Shown: piece after piece, positions 34,471-43,156 of the stretch
Position numbering within the stretch: the stretch's first letter is position 1
Layout: the number at the start of each line of letters is the position of its first letter
Notes under the pieces: generated by a model
Databases searched by the model: none
What the model was told of the DNA's origin: nothing
The model's input: only the letters and a program-made list of their open reading frames with translations
Made by a program: the position numbers and the translations under genes
DNA from: Paractinoplanes atraurantiacus
GTDB taxonomy: Bacteria; Actinomycetota; Actinomycetes; Mycobacteriales; Micromonosporaceae
Direction of reading: 5' to 3'
NCBI RefSeq assembly: GCF_900215205.1
Contig: NZ_OBDY01000001.1
Location: 128,181-192,180, forward strand
Length of the DNA: 64,000 nt

Positions 34471-35478
34471 ATGTCGCTTGGCCCAGAGGCGTCGGTCACC
34501 GACGAAATGACCCCGCCCGCCGCCGACGCGGCCGACCGTCCGGGCGAGAAGGCGATCGCTGGTCGATCGCTGAAGCAGATCGCCTGGCGTCGCCTGAAGA
34601 AGGACAAGGTGGCGATCGCCGGCGCGTGCATCGTCATCTTCCTGATCGTCGTCGCGATCCTGGCCCCGTTGCTGATCAAGTTGGTCGGTCACCCGATCGA
34701 CGAGTACCACCAGGAGAAGCTCGACCTGGCGACCGGAACCGGCCTGCCGTTGGGCCACCTCGGTGGCATCAGCTGGGACTACCTGCTGGGTGTCGAGCCG
34801 CAGACCGGCCGCGACATCTTCAGCCGGATCATCTACGGCGCGCAGACCACTCTCACGGTCGCGTTCCTCTCCGCTTTCGTCTCGACCTTCCTGGGCACCC
34901 TCTTCGGCCTGGCGGCCGGGTTCCTGGGCGGCTGGGTCGACTCGGTGATCAGCCGCATCATGGACTTCCTGCTCGCCTTCCCGCAGTTGCTCTTCGCGAT
35001 CGCCCTGCTCTCCGTTCTGCCTGACGAGTTCTTCGGCCTCGGTGATCGATGGTCCCGAGTACTCGTTCTGATCGGCGTCATCGGATTCTTCGGGTGGCCG
35101 TACATCGGCCGGATCGTGCGCGGCCAGACGCTCTCGTTGCGTGAGCGCGAGTTCGTCGAGGCGTCCCGCAGCCTGGGCGCCCGCTCGGGCCGCATCCTCT
35201 TCCGCGAGCTGCTGCCCAACCTGGCCGCGCCGATCCTCGTCTACACGACGCTGATCATCCCCACCAACATCCTCACCGAGGCCGCGCTGAGCTTCCTCGG
35301 TGTCGGTATCCCGGCGCCCAACCCCTCCTGGGGTGGCATGTTGTCGGATGCGACCCAGTTCTACCAGGCCGACCCGATGTACATGATCATCCCCGGATCC
35401 GTCATCTTCATCACCGTGCTCGCCTTCAACCTGTTCGGTGACGGCCTGCGCGACGCACTCGACCCGAAGGCTCGCTGA
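34471..35478 (+). CDS. oppC: Oligopeptide/dipeptide ABC transporter permease (OppC/DppC)
   Basis: A 335-residue inner-membrane permease of the OppC family. The N-terminal OppC_N segment (RSLKQIAWRRLKKDKVAIAG with TM1) is followed by a periplasmic stretch containing LLGVEPQTGRDIFSRIIYGAQTTL. Five more TM helices follow. The EAA-type coupling loop is EFVEASRSLGARSGRILFRELLPN. It is the first gene of the operon, ahead of the binding protein, which is unusual. An AAGGA element lies 13 bases before the ATG; the start is therefore less certain than the product. Confidence 0.92.
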   Translation: MSLGPEASVTDEMTPPAADAADRPGEKAIAGRSLKQIAWRRLKKDKVAIAGACIVIFLIVVAILAPLLIKLVGHPIDEYHQEKLDLATGTGLPLGHLGGISWDYLLGVEPQTGRDIFSRIIYGAQTTLTVAFLSAFVSTFLGTLFGLAAGFLGGWVDSVISRIMDFLLAFPQLLFAIALLSVLPDEFFGLGDRWSRVLVLIGVIGFFGWPYIGRIVRGQTLSLREREFVEASRSLGARSGRILFRELLPNLAAPILVYTTLIIPTNILTEAALSFLGVGIPAPNPSWGGMLSDATQFYQADPMYMIIPGSVIFITVLAFNLFGDGLRDALDPKAR

Positions 35479-35541
35479 GCCCTCCGGACGAAGTACCACC
35501 GCGGACCGGCCGGGTTCGCATTCGAGAAGGTAGGAGATCAG

Positions 35542-37311
35542 GTGGCACGCAAGACAAGGGCGCTGGCGGCGTCAGGCGTCGCCCTCGCGCTCGGGCTGAC
35601 CACCGCCGCGTGCGGTGGCGGCTCGGACAGCAATAGCAGCAGCAGCTCGGACGGCAAGACGGAGTTCAACGCGGCCACCACCAGCGTGGTCAACGCGAAC
35701 ACCAAAAAGGGCGGCACGCTCAACCTGTGGTCGTCGCAGGACGCCGACAGCTGGGACCCGGCGCGTGGCTACTACGCGTTCGTCTGGAACCTCAACCGCC
35801 TCTACACCCGCAAGCTGGTCGACTACGCGGCCGCCCCGGGCAAGGACGGCCTGAAGCTCCAGCCCGACCTGGCCGAGGCCGAGCCGACGATCAGCGCCGA
35901 CAAGCTGACCTACACCTTCAAGCTGCGCAGCGGCCTGAAGTGGGACGACGGCGCCCCGATCACGTCGAAGGACGTCAAGTACGGCATCGAGCGCGTCTGG
36001 GCGACCGACGTGATCTCCGGCGGCCCGTACTACCTGCCGAACGTCCTCGACCAGGGCCAGAAGTACCCCGGCCCGTACAAGGACACCGACCCCAACAAGC
36101 TGGGTCTGAAGTCGGTCACCACGCCGGACGACCAGACGATCGAGTTCAAGCTCGAGAAGCCGTACTCGGACTTCCTCTACCTGCTGGCCATGCCGGGCTC
36201 GGGCCCGGTGCCGCAGAAGCGGGACACCGGCGCGCAGTACGGCGCGAAGCCGGCGGCTTCCGGCCCGTACATGTTCAAGGAGATCAAGCCGGGCAAGAGC
36301 GTCTCCTGGGTCCGCAACCCCAACTGGGACCAGGCGACCGACCCGATCCGCAAGGCTCTGCCGGACGCGATCAACCTGACGATCACCACGAACGCCGATG
36401 ACCTCGACAGCCGCCTGCTCTCGGGCACCGCGGACCTCGACGTCGGCCAGACCGGTGTCCAGGCGGCGGCCCGTACCAAGCTGCTGACCGACCCGAACCT
36501 GAAGAAGAACGCGGACGCCCCGAACACCGGCTTCCTGCGCTTCGCGGACATGACCCAGGTCGCCCCGCTGAACAACCCCGACTGCCGCAAGGCCGTCATC
36601 TACGCGGCCGACCCGACGTCGATCCAGACCGCTCGCGGTGGCGAGTTCGCCGGTGGCGACATCGGCACCAGCATCCTGCCGCCGAACATCGCCGGCTCGG
36701 ACGCGAACTACGACCCGTACAACCGCAAGCAGGGCAAGCCGCAGGTCGACAAGGCCAAGGAGGCCCTCGCCGCCTGTGGTCAGCCGAACGGCTTCAACGT
36801 GACCATCGCCGCCCGTAACAACCGGGCCGCCGAGGTCAAGACCGCCGAGGCGCTGCAGGCCGCGCTCAAGACGGTCGGCATCACCGCCAAGATCGACCAG
36901 TACGACGGTGCGCAGGACTCCTCGATCGGCGGCTCGCCGGAGATCGTGAAGAAGCGCGGTTACGGCATCATCATCACTGGTTGGGGCGCGGACTACCCGA
37001 CGGGCGCCGGCTACATGCAGCCGCTCGCCGACAGCCGGTTCATCACGAAGAACGGTAACTTCAACCGTTCCGAGATCAAGGACCCGGCGATCGACAAGCT
37101 GTTCGACGACGCCGCCGCCGAGACCGACCCGGACAAGGCCGCCGCCATCTACAGCCAGATCAACCAGAAGATCATGGAGGGCGCGTACGTGCTGCCGTTC
37201 GTGGTCGACAAGGCGCTGAACTACCGCAACCCGCGGCTGACCAACGCCTACGTTCACGAGGCCTTCGGCATGCTCGACTTCCAGGCCCTCGGCACCAGCG
37301 ACGGCAAGTAA
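35542..37311 (+). CDS. oppA: Oligopeptide/dipeptide-binding lipoprotein (family 5 SBP)
   Basis: A 589-residue extracytoplasmic solute-binding protein of family 5. Its signal peptide ends in a lipobox LTTAAC (Cys about residue 23), followed by a Gly/Ser-rich tether. The mature part begins KKGGTLNLWSSQDADSWDPA and contains family segments YTFKLRSGLKWDDGAPITSK, AASGPYMFKEIKPGKSV and IIITGWGADYPTGAGYMQPL. It would deliver peptides to the OppBC channel. GTG start with GTAGGAG upstream. A 15-bp hairpin in the gap to oppB probably sets higher oppA mRNA abundance. Confidence 0.93.
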   Translation: MARKTRALAASGVALALGLTTAACGGGSDSNSSSSSDGKTEFNAATTSVVNANTKKGGTLNLWSSQDADSWDPARGYYAFVWNLNRLYTRKLVDYAAAPGKDGLKLQPDLAEAEPTISADKLTYTFKLRSGLKWDDGAPITSKDVKYGIERVWATDVISGGPYYLPNVLDQGQKYPGPYKDTDPNKLGLKSVTTPDDQTIEFKLEKPYSDFLYLLAMPGSGPVPQKRDTGAQYGAKPAASGPYMFKEIKPGKSVSWVRNPNWDQATDPIRKALPDAINLTITTNADDLDSRLLSGTADLDVGQTGVQAAARTKLLTDPNLKKNADAPNTGFLRFADMTQVAPLNNPDCRKAVIYAADPTSIQTARGGEFAGGDIGTSILPPNIAGSDANYDPYNRKQGKPQVDKAKEALAACGQPNGFNVTIAARNNRAAEVKTAEALQAALKTVGITAKIDQYDGAQDSSIGGSPEIVKKRGYGIIITGWGADYPTGAGYMQPLADSRFITKNGNFNRSEIKDPAIDKLFDDAAAETDPDKAAAIYSQINQKIMEGAYVLPFVVDKALNYRNPRLTNAYVHEAFGMLDFQALGTSDGK

Positions 37312-37372
37312 GTGACGTTGCTCCACCCCAGTAACAACGGGTAATTCGAAGGGTTGGTGAAGGCCGCCCCCG

Positions 37373-37416
37373 GCGGGTGGGCATCGGTTTCCGCGAGGAC
37401 TCCGGTGCCCACCCGC
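37373..37416 (+). promoter_or_regulatory. Intercistronic hairpin between oppA and oppB
   Basis: A stem of 15 bp (37373-37387 with 37402-37416, one wobble) and a 14-base loop, with no T tract after it. In peptide-transporter operons such hairpins commonly stabilise the binding-protein message or attenuate read-through. Which of the two applies here is not visible. Confidence 0.7.
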
Positions 37417-37432
37417 TCCTCGGCCGAATGTC

Positions 37433-38434
37433 GTGCTGGCATACATCGTTCGTCGCGTGATCAACGCGATCATCACGCTGCTCGTGGTGACCGCGGTCAC
37501 CTTCGGCATCTTCTTCGCGATTCCGAAGGCCACCGGTAGTGACCCGGCGCTGCTCTATATCGGTAAGCAGTCGGACCCGGCGGCGATCGAGGGCATCCGG
37601 CAGAAGATGGGGTTCGACGACCCCATCTATGTGCAGTACGGCAAGTTCCTCAAGGGCCTCGTGGCCGGCCGGGACTACGCCAACGGACCGGACGTCACCC
37701 ACTGCCCGGCGCCCTGCTTCGGATACTCGTTCGCGACCGACCAGGAAGTCACCCCGCTGCTGCTGGAGGACATCCCGGTCACCCTGTCGCTGGCTCTCGG
37801 CGCGGCGGTCCTCTGGCTCGTCATGGGCATCTCCTTCGGCGTGATCTCCGCGCTTCGAAGAGGCACGTTCATCGACCGGGCGGCGATGACCACCGCGTTA
37901 GCGGGCGTATCGCTACCGGTCTACTTCACCGGCCTGCTCTCGACGGCGATCTTCGTCTACTGGCTGGGCTGGCTCCCTCAGGGTCAGTACGTGCCGTTCC
38001 TGGAGAATCCGGCCGACTGGTTCGTCAACCTGATCCTGCCGTGGGTCACGCTTGCCTTCCTGTTCGCGGCGACCTACGCGCGACTCACCAGGGCCAACAT
38101 GTTGGAGACCCTGGGTGAGGACTACGTGCGTACGGCCCGGGCCAAGGGTTTGACCGAGCGGGTCGTCATCGGCAAGCACGCCCTGCGGTCGGGTCTGACC
38201 CCGATCGTCACCGTCTTCGGCCTCGACCTCGGCGCGCTGCTCGGCGGCGCCGTCCTGACCGAGACGGTCTTCAACCTCCGCGGCCTCGGCTACCAGGCTC
38301 TGCAGGCCATTCGCCAGAACGACCTGCCGATCATCCTGGGTGTAACGTTGATCGCCGCGTTCTTCATCGTCTTCGCGAACCTGATCGTGGACCTGGTCTA
38401 CGGCTGGATCGACCCGCGCGTCCGGCTGGCCTGA
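37433..38434 (+). CDS. oppB: Oligopeptide/dipeptide ABC transporter permease (OppB/DppB)
   Basis: A 333-residue permease. The N-terminus LAYIVRRVINAIITLLVVTA is typical of OppB. A periplasmic segment (about 45-110) precedes the core permease domain. The EAA loop is GEDYVRTARAKGLTERVVIGKHALR, and the C-terminus ends IVDLVYGWIDPRVRLA. It forms the channel with OppC. The GTG start has little ribosome-site sequence; an out-of-frame ATG occurs just before it. It follows the intercistronic hairpin by 16 bases. Confidence 0.93.
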   Translation: MLAYIVRRVINAIITLLVVTAVTFGIFFAIPKATGSDPALLYIGKQSDPAAIEGIRQKMGFDDPIYVQYGKFLKGLVAGRDYANGPDVTHCPAPCFGYSFATDQEVTPLLLEDIPVTLSLALGAAVLWLVMGISFGVISALRRGTFIDRAAMTTALAGVSLPVYFTGLLSTAIFVYWLGWLPQGQYVPFLENPADWFVNLILPWVTLAFLFAATYARLTRANMLETLGEDYVRTARAKGLTERVVIGKHALRSGLTPIVTVFGLDLGALLGGAVLTETVFNLRGLGYQALQAIRQNDLPIILGVTLIAAFFIVFANLIVDLVYGWIDPRVRLA

Positions 38435-38445
38435 GGGAGAGTCAC

Positions 38446-39486
38446 GTGTCCATCGGCGCCACCAACGCCCGCCCGTTCCTCGAGATCAAAGATCTCAACG
38501 TCCGGTTCGAGACCGACGACGGCATCGTGCAGGCGGTCACCGGCTCGACGTTCAGCCTGGAGAAGGGACAGACCCTCGGCATCGTGGGCGAGTCCGGCTC
38601 CGGCAAGAGCGTGACCTCGCTGGCCGTGCTCGGCCTGCACCGCACCCGCAGCAACGCGAAGGTCTCCGGCGAGATCTGGCTCGACGACGAGGAACTCGTC
38701 ACCGCCTCCGATGAGCAGGTCCGCAAGCTGCGCGGCGGCAAGATGGCGATGATCTTCCAGGACCCGCTGAGCGCGATGCACCCGTACTTCACGGTCGGGT
38801 CGCAGATCGTCGAGGCCTACCGGGTGCACCACCCCGGCGTGAACAAGAAGGTCGCCCGCGAGCGGGCGATCGACATGCTGGCCCGGGTCGGCATCCCGCA
38901 GCCGGAGCGGCGCTTCAACGACTACGCCCACCAGTTCTCGGGCGGCATGCGGCAGCGCGCGATGATCGCGATGGCGCTGGTCAACGACCCGGCCCTGCTG
39001 ATCGCCGACGAGCCGACGACCGCGCTCGACGTGACCGTGCAGGCGCAGATCCTCGACCTGATCCGCGACCTGCAGGAGGAGTTCGGCTCCGCGGTCATCA
39101 TGATCACCCACGACCTCGGCGTGGTGGCCGAGCTCGCCGACGAGGTCCTCGTCATGTACGGCGGCAAGGTGATCGAGAAGGGCCCGGCGGTCGACGTCTT
39201 CCAGCAGCCTCAGCACCCGTACACCTGGGGTCTGCTCGGGTCCATGCCCCGCCTCGACCGTGAGGTCCGCGACCGGCTCAACCCGGTCAAGGGCACCCCG
39301 CCCAGCCTGATCAACCTGCCGCAGGGCTGCGCCTTCAACCCGCGCTGCCCGTACGCGGGACGCAACGGCGACCGGTCCTTCACCGAGACACCGGAGCTCC
39401 GCGGCGACATCCACAAGGTCGCCTGTCACCTGCCGGCGGAAGAGCGCACCAAGATCTTCCAGCAGGAAGTGCTACCCAATCTCTGA
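38446..39486 (+). CDS. oppD: Oligopeptide ABC transporter ATPase (OppD/DppD)
   Basis: A 346-residue ATPase. Walker A is [11 protein letters not shown] (about residue 48), the Q-loop lies in [14 protein letters not shown], the signature is [19 protein letters not shown], and Walker B is [13 protein letters not shown], with the switch His in MITHDLG. The C-terminal oligo_HPY region has the Cys-rich [12 protein letters not shown]. It would pair with OppF to energise peptide import. GTG start with GGGAG 7 bases before, 11 bases after oppB. Confidence 0.95.
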   Translation: MSIGATNARPFLEIKDLNVRFETDDGIVQAVTGSTFSLEKGQTLGIVGESGSGKSVTSLAVLGLHRTRSNAKVSGEIWLDDEELVTASDEQVRKLRGGKMAMIFQDPLSAMHPYFTVGSQIVEAYRVHHPGVNKKVARERAIDMLARVGIPQPERRFNDYAHQFSGGMRQRAMIAMALVNDPALLIADEPTTALDVTVQAQILDLIRDLQEEFGSAVIMITHDLGVVAELADEVLVMYGGKVIEKGPAVDVFQQPQHPYTWGLLGSMPRLDREVRDRLNPVKGTPPSLINLPQGCAFNPRCPYAGRNGDRSFTETPELRGDIHKVACHLPAEERTKIFQQEVLPNL

Positions 39487-39502
39487 GCATGGAGTGATTT
39501 AG

Positions 39503-40540
39503 ATGAGCGAGAACCTGCTCGAGGTGAAGGGGCTGGAGAAGCACTTCCCGATCACGAAGGGTCTGTTCAAGCGCCAGGTCGGCGCCGTGCGAGCGGTCGA
39601 CGGCATCGACATCGAGGTGAAGTCCGGCGAGACGCTGGGCCTGGTCGGCGAGTCCGGCTGCGGCAAGTCGACCACGGGACGGCTCTTCACCCGCATCCTG
39701 GAACCGACCGCCGGCACGATCACCTTCGAGGGTGAGGACATCAGCCACAAGTCGGTCACGCAGCTGCGCCCGCTGCGCCGCGACGTGCAGATGATCTTCC
39801 AGGACCCGTACTCGTCGCTGAACCCGCGGCACACGGTCGGCTCGATCGTCTCGGCGCCGCTGCAGATCCAGAACATCCCGACCCCGCAGGGCCTCAAGAA
39901 GGCCGTGCAGGAGCTGCTGGAGCTCGTCGGCCTCAACCCGGAGCACTACAACCGGTACCCGCACGAGTTCTCCGGCGGTCAGCGCCAGCGCATCGGCATC
40001 GCCCGGGCGCTCGCCCTGCGCCCCAAGCTGATCATCGCGGACGAGCCGGTCTCGGCCCTCGACGTGTCGATCCAGGCCCAGGTGGTCAACCTGCTGGACG
40101 ACCTTCAGCGCGAATTCGACCTGACGTACGTCTTCATCGCGCACGACCTGTCCGTGGTGCGCCACATCTCGGACCGCGTCGCGGTGATGTACCTGGGCAA
40201 GGTCGTCGAGGTGGCGGAGCGGGACGAGCTCTACAAGAACCCGCGTCACCCGTACACCGTGGCCCTGATGTCGGCGGTTCCGGTGCCCGACCCGGTCCGG
40301 CGCGACCGCGCCCAGCGCGACCGCGTGCTGCTGACCGGCGACGTGCCGAGCCCGATCAACCCGCCGTCGGGTTGCCGTTTCCGGACCCGTTGCTGGAAGG
40401 CGCAGGACATCTGCGCCACGGAGGAGCCGCCGCTGGTCGTGCGGCTCGACGACCCGGCCAGCCACCAGACCGCCTGCCACTTCCCGGTGGTCGAGGACGA
40501 GGCCGTCGCTGGTCGCCGTCCGGCGGCTGCTCCCGCTTGA
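39503..40540 (+). CDS. oppF: Oligopeptide ABC transporter ATPase (OppF/DppF)
   Basis: A 345-residue ATPase. Walker [13 protein letters not shown]-loop [15 protein letters not shown], signature [19 protein letters not shown], Walker [14 protein letters not shown] and switch His FIAHDLS are all intact. The C-terminal oligo_HPY region has [16 protein letters not shown], followed by an Ala/Pro-rich end. ATG with GGAG 7-8 bases upstream, 16 bases after oppD. Last gene of the operon, followed by a strong terminator. Confidence 0.95.
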   Translation: MSENLLEVKGLEKHFPITKGLFKRQVGAVRAVDGIDIEVKSGETLGLVGESGCGKSTTGRLFTRILEPTAGTITFEGEDISHKSVTQLRPLRRDVQMIFQDPYSSLNPRHTVGSIVSAPLQIQNIPTPQGLKKAVQELLELVGLNPEHYNRYPHEFSGGQRQRIGIARALALRPKLIIADEPVSALDVSIQAQVVNLLDDLQREFDLTYVFIAHDLSVVRHISDRVAVMYLGKVVEVAERDELYKNPRHPYTVALMSAVPVPDPVRRDRAQRDRVLLTGDVPSPINPPSGCRFRTRCWKAQDICATEEPPLVVRLDDPASHQTACHFPVVEDEAVAGRRPAAAPA

Positions 40541-40555
40541 TTTTCCCGTACGCAG

Positions 40556-40587
40556 AAAGGGCCGCTCCCGCGAGGGAGCGGCCCTTT
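40556..40587. terminator. Bidirectional terminator between opp operon and RTX genes
   Basis: A perfect 14-bp stem (40556-40569 with 40574-40587) with loop GCGA. The stem ends in AAA/TTT, giving a short U run in both directions. It lies between two convergent transcription units. Confidence 0.92.
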
Positions 40588-40597
40588 CTCGTCGAGC

Positions 40598-42073
40598 CTA
40601 GCGGTCGACCTTCTCGCAGCTGCTGCCGATCGCGTCACCGAGATCCGCGGTGCAGTGGTCGCCCGCTCCATCACCCGCGTTGACGTGGTCGTCCTTGTCG
40701 TAGTCCTGGGTGTTTATCAGGTCGTCGCCGGCGTCGCCGTAGAAGTAGTTCAGACCGTCGGCGGCGTCGAGATCGTCGTTGCCGGCCCCTCCCCGCACGA
40801 CGTTGTTGCCGCCGCCCGCGTTGATGAGGTTGGCGGCCGCATTGCCGGTGATCCGGTCGTTGCCGCTGCCCCCGTAGACGTTCTCCACGTCGGTGCCGAC
40901 GTTGTCGCGCTCCCCGGCCTGGCCGTCGTCGGCGGCGCCGTCCAGGTCGATGAAGAGCGGCTTGGTGTACCCGTCGTAGTTGACGGTGTCGCGGCCCGGC
41001 CCGCCGAGCAGGGTGTCGGCGGCGACCCCCGCGCTGGTGTCCGGCTCGTCACCGTAGAGCTCGTCGTTGCCCGCGGCTCCGTTGAGATAGTCGCGGCCCG
41101 CACCGCCGGCGAGGAGGTCGTCACCGCCGCTCCCAGCGATCACGTCGTTGCCCGGGCCGCCGGCGAGCTGGTCCGCCCGAGGGGTGCCGATCAGCCGGTC
41201 GTTTCCGGAGCCGCCGATGATCCCCTCGACCGAGGTGCCGATCGTGTCGTGCTCGCCGGCCCGGCCGTCGTCACCGCGGACGGCGTCGGCGTCGGCGACG
41301 ATCGGCTTGCTGAAGATCTCGTAGCTCACGAAGTCGAATCCGGCGCCTCCGATGAAAGCGTCCGCGTCCGCGCCCGGCGTGTCGTCGCTGTGGCGGATCT
41401 CGTCGTTGTCGGCGCCGGCGTCGTAGATGTCGTTGCCGAGCGAGGCGAAGAGCATGTCCCGGCCGTTGCCGCCGTACACACGGTCGGCACCGGCCCCGTC
41501 GTTCAGGACGTCGCCGCCGTTGCCGCCGTACAGCTTGTCGTTTCCGTTCTCCCCGTAGGCCCAGTCGTCGCCGTCGCCACCGGAGATCGCGTCGTTGCCG
41601 TCGCGGCCCTCGAGGGTGTCGTTCCCGCCCAGGCCCCACAGGGCGTCGTTTCCGGCTCCGCCGTCGAGGTAGTCGGCCCGCGAGCCGCCGGTGATCCGAT
41701 CGGCGCCCGCGCCGCTGTACACCGTGATGCCGACGTCGGTCCGGTTGACCAGGGTGTCGTTCTTCAGGCCGAGCTGGACCCGGATCCGGGTCGGGTTGAC
41801 CTTGAGGGCGCAGCGCACCTTCGTGCCGTCGACCTTGGCGCAGCCGGCGCCGGGCGTGATCCCGACGACGTCGTCGACGGTGATCGTGCGGCCGGAGCGG
41901 GTGATCGACACGTTGTGGGCCCGGCCCGACTTGTCGACCATCGCCACCACCGACTTGTCGGCGACGTAGACCGTTCCCTTGGTCGCGGCGTCGGCCGGCA
42001 GCGCGACTGCCGCGGCCGCGACCACCGCCGAGCCGCCGAAAAGGACGGCTGCGATACGCCTGTTCAGCTTCAC
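40598..42073 (-). CDS. Secreted RTX-type calcium-binding protein (paralogue 1)
   Basis: A 491-residue exported protein. A signal peptide (about 1-30, ending PADAA) is followed by a ~100-residue beta-rich domain shared by all four neighbours (VSITRSGRTITVDDVVG, KVRCALKVNPTRIRV). Then come about 15 nonapeptide-type RTX repeats (GGxGxDxLxG), including GGAGNDALWGLGGNDTLEG. Two insertions of the type DADAVRGDDGRAGEHDTIG occur within the repeats. RTX repeats fold into a Ca-binding beta-roll after secretion. No enzyme domain is visible, so a cell-surface or matrix role is likely. GTG start overlapping the upstream paralogue stop (GTGA). Last gene of the set. Confidence 0.88.
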   Translation of the reverse strand: MKLNRRIAAVLFGGSAVVAAAAVALPADAATKGTVYVADKSVVAMVDKSGRAHNVSITRSGRTITVDDVVGITPGAGCAKVDGTKVRCALKVNPTRIRVQLGLKNDTLVNRTDVGITVYSGAGADRITGGSRADYLDGGAGNDALWGLGGNDTLEGRDGNDAISGGDGDDWAYGENGNDKLYGGNGGDVLNDGAGADRVYGGNGRDMLFASLGNDIYDAGADNDEIRHSDDTPGADADAFIGGAGFDFVSYEIFSKPIVADADAVRGDDGRAGEHDTIGTSVEGIIGGSGNDRLIGTPRADQLAGGPGNDVIAGSGGDDLLAGGAGRDYLNGAAGNDELYGDEPDTSAGVAADTLLGGPGRDTVNYDGYTKPLFIDLDGAADDGQAGERDNVGTDVENVYGGSGNDRITGNAAANLINAGGGNNVVRGGAGNDDLDAADGLNYFYGDAGDDLINTQDYDKDDHVNAGDGAGDHCTADLGDAIGSSCEKVDR

Positions 42074-43080
42074 GACGCCTCACAACCCACGACGGTGTCG
42101 CCGCCGCGCTCGCACTGGTCGGTGCCGACGCCGCCGTTGACGGAGTCGCGGCCGGCGCCGCCGAACAGGAAGTCGTTGCCGGCGTAGCCGTTGATGACGT
42201 CGTTTCCTTCCAAGCCGTAGAGATAGTCGGACCGCGAGGTGCCGATCAGGCGGTCGTTGCCGTGGCCGCCCTCGATGGCCTCGACCGAGGTGCCGATCGT
42301 GTCGTGCTCGCCCGGCACACCGTCGTCGCCGCGAACGGCGTCGGCGTCGGCCGTCACCGGCTTGGTGCGGAAGCGGTACGAGACGTAGTCCAGCCCGGGG
42401 CCGCCGACGAAGGCGTCCGCGTCGGAGCGCACCGGGTCGTCGTTCTGGGAGAAGTGGTCGGCGCCGGGGCCGCCGTCCTCGATGTCGTTGCCGAGGAAGC
42501 CGTTGAGCTCGTCGTCGCCGTTGCCGCCGTACAGCCGGTCGTTGCCCCAGCCGCCCATGATCGTGTCGTCGCCGTCGCCGCCGGACAGCGCGTTGCCGCC
42601 GTAGACGTCCTCGATGGTGTCGTTGCCGCCCAAGCCCCAGATCGCGTCCGCCCCGAGGTTGCCGGTGAGGATGTCGCGCTTGGGGCCGCCGGTGATCCGG
42701 TCGTTGCCGGCCCCGCCGTTGGCGGTCATCGACAGGTCGGTCCGGTTGACCAGGACGTCGTTGTATCCGCCCAGGACCACGCGGAGCCAGGTCGGATTGA
42801 GAGTGCAGCGGGCCTTGGTGCGGTCGCCGCTGACGGCGACACAGCCCTTACCGGCCTTGAGCGGTACGGAGTCGTCGACCGTCACCGTGCGGCCTGAGCG
42901 GGTGATGCTGACGTTGTGCCGGGCCGTCCCGAGCTCGGCGACGTAGGCCACGATGGTCGAGCGCTCGACGGAGACGGTGCCGGCGATGGTGGCAGCCTGG
43001 GCCGGCGCCGCCACGGCGCCGGCGGTGATGGTGACGGCCACGGGCAGAACCAGCCGGGCCGACAGGGGGAAGCGACGCAT
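42070..43080 (-). CDS. Secreted RTX-type calcium-binding protein (paralogue 2)
   Basis: A 336-residue exported protein with signal peptide (RLVLPVAVTITAGAVAAPAQA), the shared N-terminal domain (HNVSITRSGRTVTVDDSV) and RTX repeats (GGAGNDRITGG, GLGGNDTIEDV, GGDGDDTIMGG, GGNGDDELNG). The shared insertion is ADADAVRGDDGVPGEHDTIG, followed by more repeats. I start at ATG 43080, with GAGG 5 bases upstream and the signal peptide directly after; the frame is open to 43209. Its stop overlaps the start of paralogue 1. A hairpin separates it from paralogue 3. Confidence 0.88.
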   Translation of the reverse strand: MRRFPLSARLVLPVAVTITAGAVAAPAQAATIAGTVSVERSTIVAYVAELGTARHNVSITRSGRTVTVDDSVPLKAGKGCVAVSGDRTKARCTLNPTWLRVVLGGYNDVLVNRTDLSMTANGGAGNDRITGGPKRDILTGNLGADAIWGLGGNDTIEDVYGGNALSGGDGDDTIMGGWGNDRLYGGNGDDELNGFLGNDIEDGGPGADHFSQNDDPVRSDADAFVGGPGLDYVSYRFRTKPVTADADAVRGDDGVPGEHDTIGTSVEAIEGGHGNDRLIGTSRSDYLYGLEGNDVINGYAGNDFLFGGAGRDSVNGGVGTDQCERGGDTVVGCEAS

Positions 43081-43108
43081 GTGCACCTCGAGGTGGGGGA
43101 AGAGAGGA

Positions 43109-43140
43109 AGGAGGGCGATCCCAGCCGGGACCGCCCTCCT
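43109..43140 (-). terminator. Hairpin between RTX paralogues 3 and 2
   Basis: A 14-bp stem with one T-G wobble in the minus-strand RNA (43109-43122 with 43127-43140) and a 4-base loop, followed on the minus strand by TTCCTCTC. It may be a partial terminator that lowers expression of paralogues 2 and 1. Confidence 0.6.
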
Positions 43141-43156
43141 CGAAAGAACCTCAGCG

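Noticed and set aside
40655..42187. Plus-strand ORF opposite the RTX genes with Val/Gly-rich repeats
   Set aside because: It mirrors the GGxGxD repeats of the minus-strand gene and has no ribosome site.
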